This document shows, piece by piece, positions 47,199 through 56,843 of a DNA stretch of 64,000 nucleotides. The translations under genes and the position numbers were made by a program. The DNA is from Thermodesulfobacteriota bacterium (GTDB lineage: Bacteria; Desulfobacterota_D; UBA1144; Nemesobacterales; UBA2774). Every line of letters starts with the position of its first letter. Within the stretch, counting starts at the first letter, position 1. The DNA is taken from NCBI GenBank assembly GCA_035325995.1, contig DAOKYU010000001.1, positions 62,001 through 126,000 of the forward strand, written 5' to 3'. Under the pieces are notes generated by a model. The model was given only the letters and a program-made list of their open reading frames with translations. It was not told the origin of the DNA and did no database searches.

Positions 47199-50100
47199 CT
47201 ACGATAAAATACGTGACGACAACATCCGCGAGTATGGGCAAGGAACACGTCATCTATCCTTTTTGGGCAGACTATATACGGATAGGACGCATTTTATCTT
47301 CGAACTTCTGCAAAACGCTGAGGATGCCGGGGCGTCGAAGGTACTCTTCCAACTTGCAGAAGACAGGCTCGAAGTTCTTCATGACGGCCGCCTATTTAAT
47401 GAACAAGACGTGCGTGGCATTTGCGGGGTCGGTGAAGGAACGAAGACTGAAGATCTCACTCAGATCGGCAAGTTCGGGATAGGTTTCAAGTCTGTCTACG
47501 CATACACGACTACACCTGAAATTCACTCAGGCGATGAAAGCTTTAGAGTCGAGAACTACGTTCGGCCATATGCCGTCCAGTGGCGAGACATCGGAGATTC
47601 ATGGACCACCCTCTTCGCCTTTCCGTTTAACAAAGAGGATGTGGAACCGGCAATTGCGTGCAGGGAGATCAGTACAAGACTGTGTAAGCTAAGCGCCAGA
47701 ACATTGCTTTTTCTTCGTAAGATCAAGGAAATCGAATACAGATTACCGGATGGGATGGGTGGTGTTTATCTGCGGGACGAGACTAAGCGAGGAAATGTAC
47801 GCGAAGTAACGGTAATTGGGCAGAACAACGGCGAAGATGAAAGTGAAAGTTGGTTGATATTTGAGCGCCCCGTGGCAGTGCCTGATCGTGACGGGAATTG
47901 CCCAGGTCAAGTCCCGATCGAGATTGCTTTTCGCCTTCAATGGAACGAGAAAGAACAACGGGAAGAGGTGGCAAGAACAAAAGACTCACCACTTGTGGTC
48001 TTCTTCCCGACTGAAAAGGAAACCCGGTTTGGCTTTTTGATTCAAGGTCCATACAGGACTACGCCGGCAAGGGACAATATACCGAAAGAAGACGATTGGA
48101 ATGCGACACTGGTAAATGAGACATCGTGCCTTATGGCTGACGTGTTGCCGCAGCTCAAGGACCTCGGTCTATTGAGCGTCTCGCTACTTGAGGCCCTACC
48201 CATAAGAGCGGATGATTTTCCAGAAGATGGCATGTTCTATCCGATCTTTGATGCTGTCCGAAATGCTCTTTTAACCCAAGACCTGCTGCCCGCAGATGAC
48301 GGCAGCTTCGTCTCAGCGCGAAATGCAAAACTTGCTCGTGGCGCAGACCTCAGAAAACTGCTGGATCATGAGCAGCTTCGCAAACTTTTTCAATCAGACG
48401 CAACTGTCGAGTGGCTGGCTGGCAACATTACTCAGGATCGAACCCCGGAGCTACGCACATACTTGCTTAATGAACTGGAGGTCGAGGAGATCACACCCGA
48501 CAGCTTTGCCCGAAGGATCACTCAGTCTTTCTTGTCAATTCAAGTCGATGAATGGCTGGCGGAGTTTTATGGGTACCTGTCTGGCCAAGAGGCGCTTTGG
48601 CGTGCTCCACGGTGGTCTGGTGATTCGGGAGGGGTTCTCCGTTCCAGGCCTATTCTCCGTCTTGAAGATGATAGTCATGTGATACCTTTTCGGGCTGACG
48701 GCACAACTCCTAATGCCTTTTTACCTCCTCCGGAAGACACCGACTTCCCAATTGTGAAGCGGTCGATTGCAAGCGATGAGCAAGCGGGAAATTTCCTGAA
48801 GCGTTTGGGCTTATCGGAACCGAATGTGTTTGATGACATTGTCGAAAGGGTTTTACCCAAGTACTCCAAAAGTGATTTGTCCACGATTTCCGAGACCGAG
48901 CATGCGGCGGATATTCTTAAACTTCTACGCGCGTTGACCTCTGATTCGGAGGCCGGTAAGAAAAGAGTGATCCAGAAGGCAATGCAAACACCTTTTCTCA
49001 AGGCTGTCGACCCTGTTGGAAACCTGACATATAAAAAACCGCTCGATATCTACCAGGATAATCCGACTTTGCGGCAATATTTTTCTGGAACGACAGACGC
49101 GTGGTTTTTATCCGAACAGCCGCTGGCTTCAGCATCCTCAGATATTTTGATCGACCTTGGCATTGCGACTCTGCCACGGCGTATCCTGTTTTCTGATGAC
49201 TTGCCTTCTGGCGTACGTGAATACTCTACGCGTGCCGAGACAATCGAAAACTATTACCTTCATGGGTTGGATGATTTCCTTGAATCCTTCGAGTCACTTC
49301 AGAGTTTTGAAGATAAGGCGAAAGTAGCTCTCGTCCTGTGGGGCTATCTTAAAGAGCATTTGGAATTGGACTCCTCGTTTTTCAGGGGTCGCTATCATTG
49401 GTTTTACTATAGCGGCCATAGCAAGTCCTTCGACTCTCAAATGCTGACCCGCCTTAGGAACACGAAGTGGATTCCTACGCGGGACGGGAGCATAGAAAAA
49501 CCGGGGGACATTAACACAGATCAGCTTCTTGACGACTTTCAAGGGGCAGAGGAATTGAACGATGCTCTCGGTATTAATCAAGGTGTTGGTCATAGGGCCT
49601 CTTCCGAAGACGATAAGAAACGTGAACATGCCAATATGCTCGGAGTCTCTCTTGAGGACATCGAATTTCTGAAGATGCATCCGGACGAGTTTGCTCAGCT
49701 AAAGGCTGAAATCGCATCAAGAAATACCAGGCCGATATTCCCAACAAGAACGGTGACTAATCCAGAGCGTCGACAAGAACGGGTAACAGATCTGCTCTCC
49801 GAATCCTCTAACAAGGAATATGAAGAGCGCGAAAGAAGCGTTCGGACAACCAGAGGCACTATCGATCCTTCTCTATGGCTCAGGGAACAGTACACCAACT
49901 ATGACGGCCAAATGGTATGTCAGATCTGCAAGAAGGAAATGCCTTTTAAGAAGCTTGATGGCGAGTATTACTTTGAAGCAGTTGAGACGTTTACCAAGGA
50001 CATCTTACCCAAGGAGCATGAGGCGCAGTTTTTGGCCCTATGCCCACTTTGCGCTGCAATGTACAAAGAGCTTGTCAAGAAGGACGAAGCAGCTATGGCC

Positions 50101-50277
50101 GATCTGAGAAAAGCCCTTCTGAACATGGACTCACTGGATGCTCCATTGCGACTCGGCGAACTTGAAACCACCATTCAGTTCGTCGAGACTCATCTCTGCG
50201 ATGTAAAGACCATTCTGGAAGAAATGGGAAGGATCGGGGGATTAGCATTGGAAGGTAACAGGGGTGAGAAAGCATGA
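47188..50277 (+). CDS. Sacsin-like GHKL ATPase with degenerate HNH domain
   Basis: The product has 1029 residues from the ATG at 47188, which overlaps the SNF2 gene by 11 bases. The N-terminus is an HSP90/sacsin-type ATPase: HFIFELLQNAEDAGASKVLF (N box), VLHDGRLFNEQDVRGICGVG, and IGKFGIGFKSVYAYT (G2 box). The C-terminus has CQICKKEMPFKKLDGEYYFE (Cys at about 911 and 914) and ALCPLCAAMY (about 951), the zinc knuckles of an HNH/McrA domain. The expected His-His is replaced by AVET, so the nuclease is probably dead. Its partners are the helicases on either side. Confidence 0.82.
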   Translation: MPSDYDKIRDDNIREYGQGTRHLSFLGRLYTDRTHFIFELLQNAEDAGASKVLFQLAEDRLEVLHDGRLFNEQDVRGICGVGEGTKTEDLTQIGKFGIGFKSVYAYTTTPEIHSGDESFRVENYVRPYAVQWRDIGDSWTTLFAFPFNKEDVEPAIACREISTRLCKLSARTLLFLRKIKEIEYRLPDGMGGVYLRDETKRGNVREVTVIGQNNGEDESESWLIFERPVAVPDRDGNCPGQVPIEIAFRLQWNEKEQREEVARTKDSPLVVFFPTEKETRFGFLIQGPYRTTPARDNIPKEDDWNATLVNETSCLMADVLPQLKDLGLLSVSLLEALPIRADDFPEDGMFYPIFDAVRNALLTQDLLPADDGSFVSARNAKLARGADLRKLLDHEQLRKLFQSDATVEWLAGNITQDRTPELRTYLLNELEVEEITPDSFARRITQSFLSIQVDEWLAEFYGYLSGQEALWRAPRWSGDSGGVLRSRPILRLEDDSHVIPFRADGTTPNAFLPPPEDTDFPIVKRSIASDEQAGNFLKRLGLSEPNVFDDIVERVLPKYSKSDLSTISETEHAADILKLLRALTSDSEAGKKRVIQKAMQTPFLKAVDPVGNLTYKKPLDIYQDNPTLRQYFSGTTDAWFLSEQPLASASSDILIDLGIATLPRRILFSDDLPSGVREYSTRAETIENYYLHGLDDFLESFESLQSFEDKAKVALVLWGYLKEHLELDSSFFRGRYHWFYYSGHSKSFDSQMLTRLRNTKWIPTRDGSIEKPGDINTDQLLDDFQGAEELNDALGINQGVGHRASSEDDKKREHANMLGVSLEDIEFLKMHPDEFAQLKAEIASRNTRPIFPTRTVTNPERRQERVTDLLSESSNKEYEERERSVRTTRGTIDPSLWLREQYTNYDGQMVCQICKKEMPFKKLDGEYYFEAVETFTKDILPKEHEAQFLALCPLCAAMYKELVKKDEAAMADLRKALLNMDSLDAPLRLGELETTIQFVETHLCDVKTILEEMGRIGGLALEGNRGEKA

Positions 50278-53200
50278 CCACGCATCTGTCAGTAAGGTTG
50301 GCATGGCATGATCGGGCTTGGGATGGTCACGTTTGTGACCTGCCGCACCTCAACGCTCACTGCATTGTCCACCAACACATACGTGATTCGCGGAATGATG
50401 AAAAGGAGCGCGCAGCAGCCGGCAAACCTCTCGTCGAGTTGGACGGATGGTTGCCACCATGCTCTCGTGATCCAGCGGCGTACGCCGAAAGAGGATTTTC
50501 GATTACACATCAAGACCCGCTTGAGTTTCGGGGGCTACCAGCAGTCTCAGAAGACATACCTCCATATTCATCATGTCCAGCACCTTACCGTTGGATGCGC
50601 GAGGAATTTGTCCAAGAGGTCTGCGAAGCTGAAGATATATCGCTTCGGGGGCCAGACAATCCGCGAAGTAATGGTTGGGTTTTTGAGCCTGACCGTCAGC
50701 GTGAACTTCTCAAGGGATTCTGGGGAAAACTTGAGCCAAAGAAATCACTTGTGTTCTATTACTGCAACCATGGGAATCCCCTGGATGAGAACTCGCCGCG
50801 AATTATTGTCGGTATTGGAAGAATCGCTGAGGTTGGTCCTCAGCTCTATTTTGGCACAACCCCAAAGTACCAGGATCAGTATCCAGTATGGTCCCGACGG
50901 ATTACCCAGGCGTACCCTAAGCAGGGGGTTCGTATCCCTTACCAAGAATACCTGCGGGATGGTCACAGCACTGACGATATCATCTGCCGAGTTCCACGGA
51001 GCGCGCTGCTTCCATTCTCATACGGAGGGGAACATGTTTCCGACGACGTCGCGGTTGCCATCATTGAGCGCGTTATACAGTGTGTGGAGCGCGTCAAGGC
51101 TGAGGGGCGCGTCGCTTTTGATTGGGACGGACGCCTCGATTGGCTAAACGACGTCCTGGCCGAGGCATGGAGCGGTCGAGGCCCGTTCCCTGGCGCTGGA
51201 AGCGTGCTCCAGTACCTCGGGTTTTCAAAGGGGACCTCGTTTCAGCGAACTGTGCTGGCACCAATGGCAAAACGGGGTGAAAATTCCTGGGACTATGTCC
51301 TGTCAATCCTTGAAGGAAGGGTCGAACCGGACAAAGGAACATACAGGACTGGGCTCCTCAAAGCGAGAGAGCGCTGGCGTGTCCTAAAAACTCGCCATGC
51401 ATTGCTGTCCAAGCTCGCCCGGCTTGAGCTCACCCCGGGCCAGGTGCAGCGGATCGCCAATCCGGACCAGCGGGCAGCAAGCGGAATCGACGCGACCGAG
51501 AAGGATTTGGTCGCCAACCCTTACATCCTATCCGAGTGCGACCTTGGGTCGGCGGACTCCGATCCCGTGGCGCTGGAGACAGTCGATCATGGCTTGAGGC
51601 CCGAAGGGGATGCCGCGGTGTTTCCCGATGCAGACGAAATCTCTCACGACGACCGGCGTAGGGTTCGGGCGGTTGGTGTTGCGATTCTCCAGGAGGCCGC
51701 AAATAACGGTGATACTGTCCTCACATTCGCCGACTTCCTGAGCAAGATCATCGGACGCTTTCCCGAGAAAAGGGCATGTCGGCCAGATCGGGAAGTCGTA
51801 TTGGCCGAAGCCGAATTCTATCGAGAAGTCCTGTGGACGGCCTTCGACTCCGATCCCGAGCTTGTCGCGCTCAAGCACCTTCGGGCCCTAGAGGAGTTCG
51901 CTGCTTCGCTGATTAAGCGACGGGCCAAGAAGACGAATCCGGCGGTCAAGCCTCCGATTGATTGGTTCGGCGCCCTGAAGAAGCTCTTTGGCGAACCGAA
52001 ATCCGAGCGGGAAAGGGCAGCGCTGGAGGAAAAGCGAGCTGCTCTCTCAACGCTCTTCTCACGACGACTGAGCGTACTGACAGGTGGGGCCGGTACTGGC
52101 AAGACTTCGGTACTGAAGGTATTTCTCCAGGAATTGGTGCGTGTCGAGGGTCGACATCCCACGCTCTTGCTGGCTCCCACCGGAAAGGCCCGCGTTCGGC
52201 TTTCCACTAAAACCGGTCGAAATGCAATGACCACTCACCAGTTTCTGCTTAAGCAGGGCTGGTTCGTGCCCGATATTTTCGTACTCAAAAAACAAAGCGA
52301 TCAGAGCCCCTTTCAAGCGACCACCGTTATTATTGACGAGTGTTCAATGATCCCAACGGACCTCTTTGGCACATTGCTGCGTGCTCTTGACTCCGGCCCA
52401 TTGAGTCGTCTGATTCTTGTCGGTGATCCCAACCAGCTACCACCAATTGGACCTGGGAGGCCTTTCGCTGACATTATCGAGTGGCTTCAGAGAGACCACC
52501 CTGAATGCATTGCTCCACTTACAGTCTGCATGCGAGTTGATGAGGAGGAGGGAGGTCCAGCCGAGGAGAGTGTGGCCCTCGCGCTTGCGGACGGATACCG
52601 AACATCAGTCGTCAATCCGGGTGATGACGAGATTCTGGCCTCAGTCGCTCGGGGCCAGTCGATGGGCGACCTGGATATTGTGTTTTGGGACGACCACGAC
52701 GATCTGCTTGCCAAGCTTAAGGGGCGGATGGCTAATATACTTGGTATCCGTGATAATGACTACAAGAGCTTCAATCGGTCGCTTGGGATCGATCAGAAGG
52801 ACTGGGTCCGCAGTGAGGCGTGGCAAATCCTCTCACCCACTCGTACGCAACATTTCGGCACTGACGATCTCAACCGCCTGATTCAGAGAGAATACAAGGC
52901 AGGTCTCCTTCAGAAGTCGCAGAGCCAGTGGAGCAAGATGCCACGACCTTTCGGTGAGTATGAGATCGTCTGGACCGACAAGGTTATTCAGGTTCGAAAT
53001 CGAAGCAAGGATGGATGGGCCTACCCCAAGGGAAGTGGGCTGGACTACGTCGCCAATGGCGAGATCGGAATTGTTACTGAGGCCTTCAAGAGGAAGGAAG
53101 GCAGCGATGTCCTTGCCGCTGTTTTTTCTACGCAAATAGACGCCTCCTATCGGTACTACCGCGGTCAGGTTGACGAATACCTCGAACTTGCCTACGCGTT

Positions 53201-53819
53201 GACCGTCCATAAGGCGCAGGGGAGCGACTTCGAGGTGGTTTTCCTGATCATCCCGCAGAAAGCCTCGACTTTGTCGCGAGAACTGATTTATACCGGCCTC
53301 ACGCGGTTCCGTCGCAAGCTGGTGCTTTTGGTCGAAAAGGATATCGAGCCCCTCCGACGTTTACGCAGTCCGGACTGCTCAGACACCCGGTTGCGGAATA
53401 CTCATATGTTCACGATAGCCCTTCGACCGGATGATGTGAAGCGACCTCACCTGGAGGCACTCATCCATCGTACGCGGAAGGGCATTGCTGTCCGCTCCAA
53501 GAGCGAGGTTGTCGTGGCAGATGTGTTGGATGCGCTTGGGATCAGCTACGACTACGAGCAGCCGCTCTATTCGCGGACTGATCCGAAGGACTTTCGCCTT
53601 CCTGACTTCACGGTCAGCTTTGAAGGGGATGTTTTTTATTGGGAACATCTTGGTATGCTAAACGTTCCCAGCTATCGCGAGGCGTGGGAACGAAAACAGA
53701 CTTGGTATAAGGAAAACGGTTTTTCGGATCGATTGATTACATCTCAGGATGCGCCTGATGGAGGTATTGATGCTGCCAAGATCGAACAGATTGCTCGGAA
53801 ACGTATCTTGGAAGAATAG
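50274..53819 (+). CDS. RecD-like SF1 helicase fused to PD-(D/E)xK-like nuclease
   Basis: This 1181-residue protein overlaps the previous stop (ATGA). Residues about 1-250 are an uncharacterised Cys/His-containing domain (LPHLNAHCIVHQHIRDSR). The RecD-type helicase follows: VLTGGAGTGKTSVLKVFLQE (Walker A, about 603), VIIDECSMIPTDLF (motif II, about 686), LVGDPNQLPPIGPG (motif III) and ALTVHKAQGSDFEVV (motif V/VI). The last 110 residues look nuclease-like: VRSKSEVVVADVLDALGI, DFRLPDFTVSF and FYWEHLGML, with Glu, Asp and Glu in the expected spacing. It is the last gene of the operon. Confidence 0.85.
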   Translation: MTTHLSVRLAWHDRAWDGHVCDLPHLNAHCIVHQHIRDSRNDEKERAAAGKPLVELDGWLPPCSRDPAAYAERGFSITHQDPLEFRGLPAVSEDIPPYSSCPAPYRWMREEFVQEVCEAEDISLRGPDNPRSNGWVFEPDRQRELLKGFWGKLEPKKSLVFYYCNHGNPLDENSPRIIVGIGRIAEVGPQLYFGTTPKYQDQYPVWSRRITQAYPKQGVRIPYQEYLRDGHSTDDIICRVPRSALLPFSYGGEHVSDDVAVAIIERVIQCVERVKAEGRVAFDWDGRLDWLNDVLAEAWSGRGPFPGAGSVLQYLGFSKGTSFQRTVLAPMAKRGENSWDYVLSILEGRVEPDKGTYRTGLLKARERWRVLKTRHALLSKLARLELTPGQVQRIANPDQRAASGIDATEKDLVANPYILSECDLGSADSDPVALETVDHGLRPEGDAAVFPDADEISHDDRRRVRAVGVAILQEAANNGDTVLTFADFLSKIIGRFPEKRACRPDREVVLAEAEFYREVLWTAFDSDPELVALKHLRALEEFAASLIKRRAKKTNPAVKPPIDWFGALKKLFGEPKSERERAALEEKRAALSTLFSRRLSVLTGGAGTGKTSVLKVFLQELVRVEGRHPTLLLAPTGKARVRLSTKTGRNAMTTHQFLLKQGWFVPDIFVLKKQSDQSPFQATTVIIDECSMIPTDLFGTLLRALDSGPLSRLILVGDPNQLPPIGPGRPFADIIEWLQRDHPECIAPLTVCMRVDEEEGGPAEESVALALADGYRTSVVNPGDDEILASVARGQSMGDLDIVFWDDHDDLLAKLKGRMANILGIRDNDYKSFNRSLGIDQKDWVRSEAWQILSPTRTQHFGTDDLNRLIQREYKAGLLQKSQSQWSKMPRPFGEYEIVWTDKVIQVRNRSKDGWAYPKGSGLDYVANGEIGIVTEAFKRKEGSDVLAAVFSTQIDASYRYYRGQVDEYLELAYALTVHKAQGSDFEVVFLIIPQKASTLSRELIYTGLTRFRRKLVLLVEKDIEPLRRLRSPDCSDTRLRNTHMFTIALRPDDVKRPHLEALIHRTRKGIAVRSKSEVVVADVLDALGISYDYEQPLYSRTDPKDFRLPDFTVSFEGDVFYWEHLGMLNVPSYREAWERKQTWYKENGFSDRLITSQDAPDGGIDAAKIEQIARKRILEE

Positions 53820-53850
53820 GTGTAAGGGAAATTGAGTTTGACGACGCTTC

Positions 53851-53877
53851 CGGTCCGCCGGGAACCGCCTGATTTTT
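53851..53877 (+). terminator. Possible terminator of the defence operon
   Basis: CGGTCCGCCGGGAACCG (53851-53867) can fold into a six-pair stem with one bulged A. It is followed, after a short CCTGA, by TTTTT at 53873-53877. It lies 32 bases after the last stop. The stem is short, so this is tentative. Confidence 0.4.
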
Positions 53878-53929
53878 GATAACCCGTTGATATTGAAGGT
53901 TTTTGGTTAACTGCGGGAGAAAGAGAACG

Positions 53930-53993
53930 GTTATGAAGAGGGTTGCAAACGGGGAGCCAACTCCCGCCATATTTGCAGCCTGCTCCTCATAAC
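53930..53993. repeat. Large imperfect inverted repeat
   Basis: The left arm GTTATGAAGAGGGTTGCAAA...CGGGGAG pairs with the right arm CTCCCG...TTTGCAGCC...CTCATAAC across a CCAA tip. It makes three paired blocks interrupted by small bulges on the right side. It could be an RNA hairpin or a folded DNA site. No reading frame crosses it. Confidence 0.6.
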
Positions 53994-53998
53994 TTTGC

Positions 53999-54021
53999 AT
54001 ACATTTCGAGCTCGAATGTAT
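53999..54021. repeat. Short dyad TCGAGCTCGA with flanking arms
   Basis: ATACAT-T-TCGAG faces CTCGA-ATGTAT, an 11-pair dyad with one extra T and no loop. It directly follows the large inverted repeat. It fits a protein-binding or recombination site, but its role is unknown. Confidence 0.45.
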
Positions 54022-54520
54022 TTGAGCACTGCCCCGGAAACGGAGTTCTATCAGGCAGCGTGCGGTTATTGGGAAAATGATTGCCTGCCCGGGCTCCCGT
54101 GTGGTATTATATATTTGTTGTAAACATCTGTAATGTATATTTATTCTCTGCCGTAATCAGGGATATGCGAGGCCTCTGGGCCGGCCGGTGCAATGTAGCG
54201 ACCGGGCTTGCTCTATGATGTGGCACCGAAGTCATCCGGCGCCGCGAAGAAGTTTTGAAAATTCATTAGCGGGGTTTCTTACTTCGAATCCGGGGATGAC
54301 GGGAAAACGATAATAGCCGTAAACGAGCAATCTCTGTAAAGTGTCGGGATGTGTCGGCTGACCTGACTTCTCCCGCTTCTAAAACGATGACCGAAAAGAC
54401 AAACGAGGACGACCAGGGCGACAATCGATGGTGTGCGTGGTCGCCTGTCTTTAATCCGCATGGAAGCGCGCTTCCTGCTTCTCCCGTAATATCATTGTAT
54501 TGTCGCCGGAAGGATAGGCC

Positions 54521-55834
54521 ATGGTCTATGTAGAAATACTGGCCGTCGTTCTGCTTACGCTCGTGAACGGTCTCCTCGCGATGTCCGAGCTCGCCATAGT
54601 CTCGTCGCGGAAGAGCCTCCTGAAACAGATGGCGAGCGACGGCAGCAGGGGTGCGGCCGCGGCGGTGCGCCTGGCCGAAGACCCGAGCCGCTTTCTGTCA
54701 ACGGTACAGATAGGCATCACGCTCGTCGGCATAATCGCCGGCGCATTCAGCGGCGCGACGCTCGGGCAGAGGCTGGGCTCGTGGCTCGACACGTTCCGCG
54801 TGTTTTCCCCCCACGGCTACGCCATAGGTATCAGTGTCACCGTAGTGGCGATCACCTATCTCTCGCTGATTCTGGGCGAGCTCGTTCCGAAGCGCATCGC
54901 TCTCTCCCGGCCCGAGCGTATCGCGTCTCTCGTCGCCGGGCCGATGAAGTGGCTCTCCGTTATCGCCGCGCCGGCCGTATGGCTCCTTCACGTTTCGACC
55001 GAGAGCGTCCTGAGGATGTTCGGATTATCGGGTCGCCGCGAATCGACAGTCACCGAAGACGAGGTGAAATCTCTCATAGCCGAGGGGACGCAGGCGGGCG
55101 TCTTCGTCCCGCAGGTGCAGGAAATGATCGAGGGCGTTCTCAGGCTCGCCGACAGGCCCGTAAGGGTTATCATGACGCCGCGCTCCCTCATCGTATGGAT
55201 AGACAGCAGGGCGGACAGGGACACTATGCTCGAAATCATCGAATCGAACCATTTTTCGCGCCTCCTCGTATGCGACGGGAGCGTCGATCATCCGGTCGGC
55301 ACAGTCCACACGAAGGACCTTCTTCCCGAGGCGCTCCGGGGGAGCGCGAAGAATCTCGCCGACTTGATGACTCCCGTGCTCTTCGTTCCCGAGAGCACGC
55401 CCGTCCTCAGGCTGCTCAACATGTTCAAGAAGGAGAAGGTCCACATGGCCGTCGTCGTCAACGAATACGGGGCGACGGAGGGTCTCGTGACAATCACGGA
55501 CGTCCTCGAGTCGATCGCCGGCGACTTCCCCGAGCTCGGCGAGGATTTCGAGCCGGGAATAGTTCAGAGGGAAGATGGCTCGTGGCTCGTGGACGGCATG
55601 CTCCCGATGGATATAATCGAGAGGATGACGGGCATCGAACCCGAGGAAGAGGTCAATACGGTGGCGGGATTCGTCCTTCAGAACCTCGGGCGCATACCGC
55701 AGGCGGGGGAGGGCTTCGATTACGAGAACGTGCATTTCGAGGTCATCGACATGGACGGGCGGAGGATAGATAAGGTCCTTATGCGGATCGATGCGGCCGC
55801 CCCCGGGGGCCGGGATTCCGGGCCGGACGAGTGA
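54521..55834 (+). CDS. CorC/HlyC family (CNNM-CBS) membrane transporter
   Basis: This 437-residue protein has a CNNM/DUF21 membrane domain (about 1-190). It begins VYVEILAVVLLTLVNGLLAM and includes IGITLVGIIAGAFSGATLGQ and YLSLILGELVPKRIALSRPE. A CBS pair lies at about 205-330 (VRVIMTPRSLIVWID, FSRLLVCDG, MAVVVNEYGATEGLVTITDV), and a CorC/HlyC C-terminal domain (345-430) starts around EDGSWLVDGMLPM. Members take part in magnesium or cobalt efflux or are called haemolysin-like. GGAAGGA precedes the ATG. It marks the return to chromosome. Confidence 0.93.
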   Translation: MVYVEILAVVLLTLVNGLLAMSELAIVSSRKSLLKQMASDGSRGAAAAVRLAEDPSRFLSTVQIGITLVGIIAGAFSGATLGQRLGSWLDTFRVFSPHGYAIGISVTVVAITYLSLILGELVPKRIALSRPERIASLVAGPMKWLSVIAAPAVWLLHVSTESVLRMFGLSGRRESTVTEDEVKSLIAEGTQAGVFVPQVQEMIEGVLRLADRPVRVIMTPRSLIVWIDSRADRDTMLEIIESNHFSRLLVCDGSVDHPVGTVHTKDLLPEALRGSAKNLADLMTPVLFVPESTPVLRLLNMFKKEKVHMAVVVNEYGATEGLVTITDVLESIAGDFPELGEDFEPGIVQREDGSWLVDGMLPMDIIERMTGIEPEEEVNTVAGFVLQNLGRIPQAGEGFDYENVHFEVIDMDGRRIDKVLMRIDAAAPGGRDSGPDE

Positions 55835-55843
55835 GTCCGCGGT

Positions 55844-56776
55844 TTATGACTCGATGACGGGCGCGTAAGCCGCGCTCCCGGCGCGCGCCTTCAGTATATC
55901 GCCGACTTTCCTGCACAGCCTGACGAACTGGTGCTCGTTTTGAGCCTGAAGCAGCCTTTCGAATCCGGAACAAAACGGTTTCTTCTTCCATTCGAAGTAT
56001 TCCGAATAGCGCACGGGGTCGCCCGATAGATCGAGTAGAAAACGTGACAGCGATTCCGGTCCCTCGAAGTCCCGGACATTTATAAAACATTTTTCTCCCG
56101 GGGAAAATTCCTCGATGTTGGGAGCGCCGAGATAAACCGGCACGGAGCCCGCGATGAGAGGGTCGTAGAATTTTTCCGTTACGTAATCCGCCTCGGAGGT
56201 GTTTTCGAAAGCGACGGTGAATTTGTACCGCGCCATCGTGTCGAGCTTGAAACGCCGTCCCGCGCCGCCCGGCTGCGGAGCGTTCCTGAAAAGCTTTCCA
56301 TACGAATGCACCTCGATGTGCTTCATCATTTCCCCGAGATATTCCGTCCGCCCGTTGGTGTCGTATCCGCTGGATATGAACGCGTTCACGAGGCGGTCGT
56401 CCGTTTTCTGGAGAGGCTCGTTTCGCAGCTCTTCTCTATGCGAGCGGAGGATATACGGGCACCAGATGTCCGATTCCCGGCTGTAGGTCATCATGAGGTC
56501 GAAGCGGCGCATGACGAGCTCGCTCGACAAAATGGGATGGTGGGCGGCGGATTCCATCGACCAGGCGATCCATACCTGTCCCTCTCTTTTGATAGGGCCC
56601 CTCCCGACGACGAAGTCGAGCCCGAGCGAAGGGACGTGGAATACGACCGCGGATGCCTTGTCGTAGAGGCTCCGGTCGTCCGTGAGGATAAACGGCTCGG
56701 GAATGTCCCGCCCGGGGTATTCGAGCGGCTGACCCCACATGGAGTTATAGAAAAGTATGATAATTTTGTATTTCAT
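55844..56776 (-). CDS. GT10 alpha-fucosyltransferase
   Basis: The start at 56776 gives MKYKIIILFYNSMWGQPLEY; an upstream start at 56806 adds ten residues. The conserved GT10 block is clear: YKFTVAFENTSEADYVTEKF with YDPLIAGSVPVYLGAPNIEE, preceded by WIAWSMESAAHHP. The enzyme transfers L-fucose from GDP-fucose to an acceptor sugar, probably in LPS, O-antigen or another glycan. It lies directly downstream of gmd and GDP-fucose synthase genes on the same strand, with gaps of about 50 to 70 bases, so the donor is made in the same operon. Confidence 0.87.
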   Translation of the reverse strand: MKYKIIILFYNSMWGQPLEYPGRDIPEPFILTDDRSLYDKASAVVFHVPSLGLDFVVGRGPIKREGQVWIAWSMESAAHHPILSSELVMRRFDLMMTYSRESDIWCPYILRSHREELRNEPLQKTDDRLVNAFISSGYDTNGRTEYLGEMMKHIEVHSYGKLFRNAPQPGGAGRRFKLDTMARYKFTVAFENTSEADYVTEKFYDPLIAGSVPVYLGAPNIEEFSPGEKCFINVRDFEGPESLSRFLLDLSGDPVRYSEYFEWKKKPFCSGFERLLQAQNEHQFVRLCRKVGDILKARAGSAAYAPVIES

Positions 56777-56843
56777 CACATGCCGTCGTGGCGGCGAGCC
56801 GTGCACTGTACCGATCCGGCCGCGTCCGTCACGGGCCGGGGCG

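Larger units (their letters stand above)
53820..54520. other. Non-coding stretch at the right edge of the defence island
   Basis: I see no convincing gene in these 700 bases. They hold the possible terminator, a large imperfect inverted repeat (53930-53993), a short dyad (53999-54021), and a weak promoter-like pair TTGCCT/TATTAT (54081-54086 and 54105-54110). The base composition is lower in GC than the flanks. No integrase gene, tRNA or clear direct repeat marks an attachment site. Confidence 0.6.

Noticed and set aside
54081..54110. Promoter-like TTGCCT - 18 - TATTAT
   Set aside because: It lies over 400 bases from the next gene, and the -35 match is weak, so it is mentioned only inside the gap entry.
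54283..54291. TTCGAATCC, like a tRNA T-loop, at the island edge
   Set aside because: No acceptor, D or anticodon arms can be built around it, so I do not call a tRNA or a tRNA-type attachment site.
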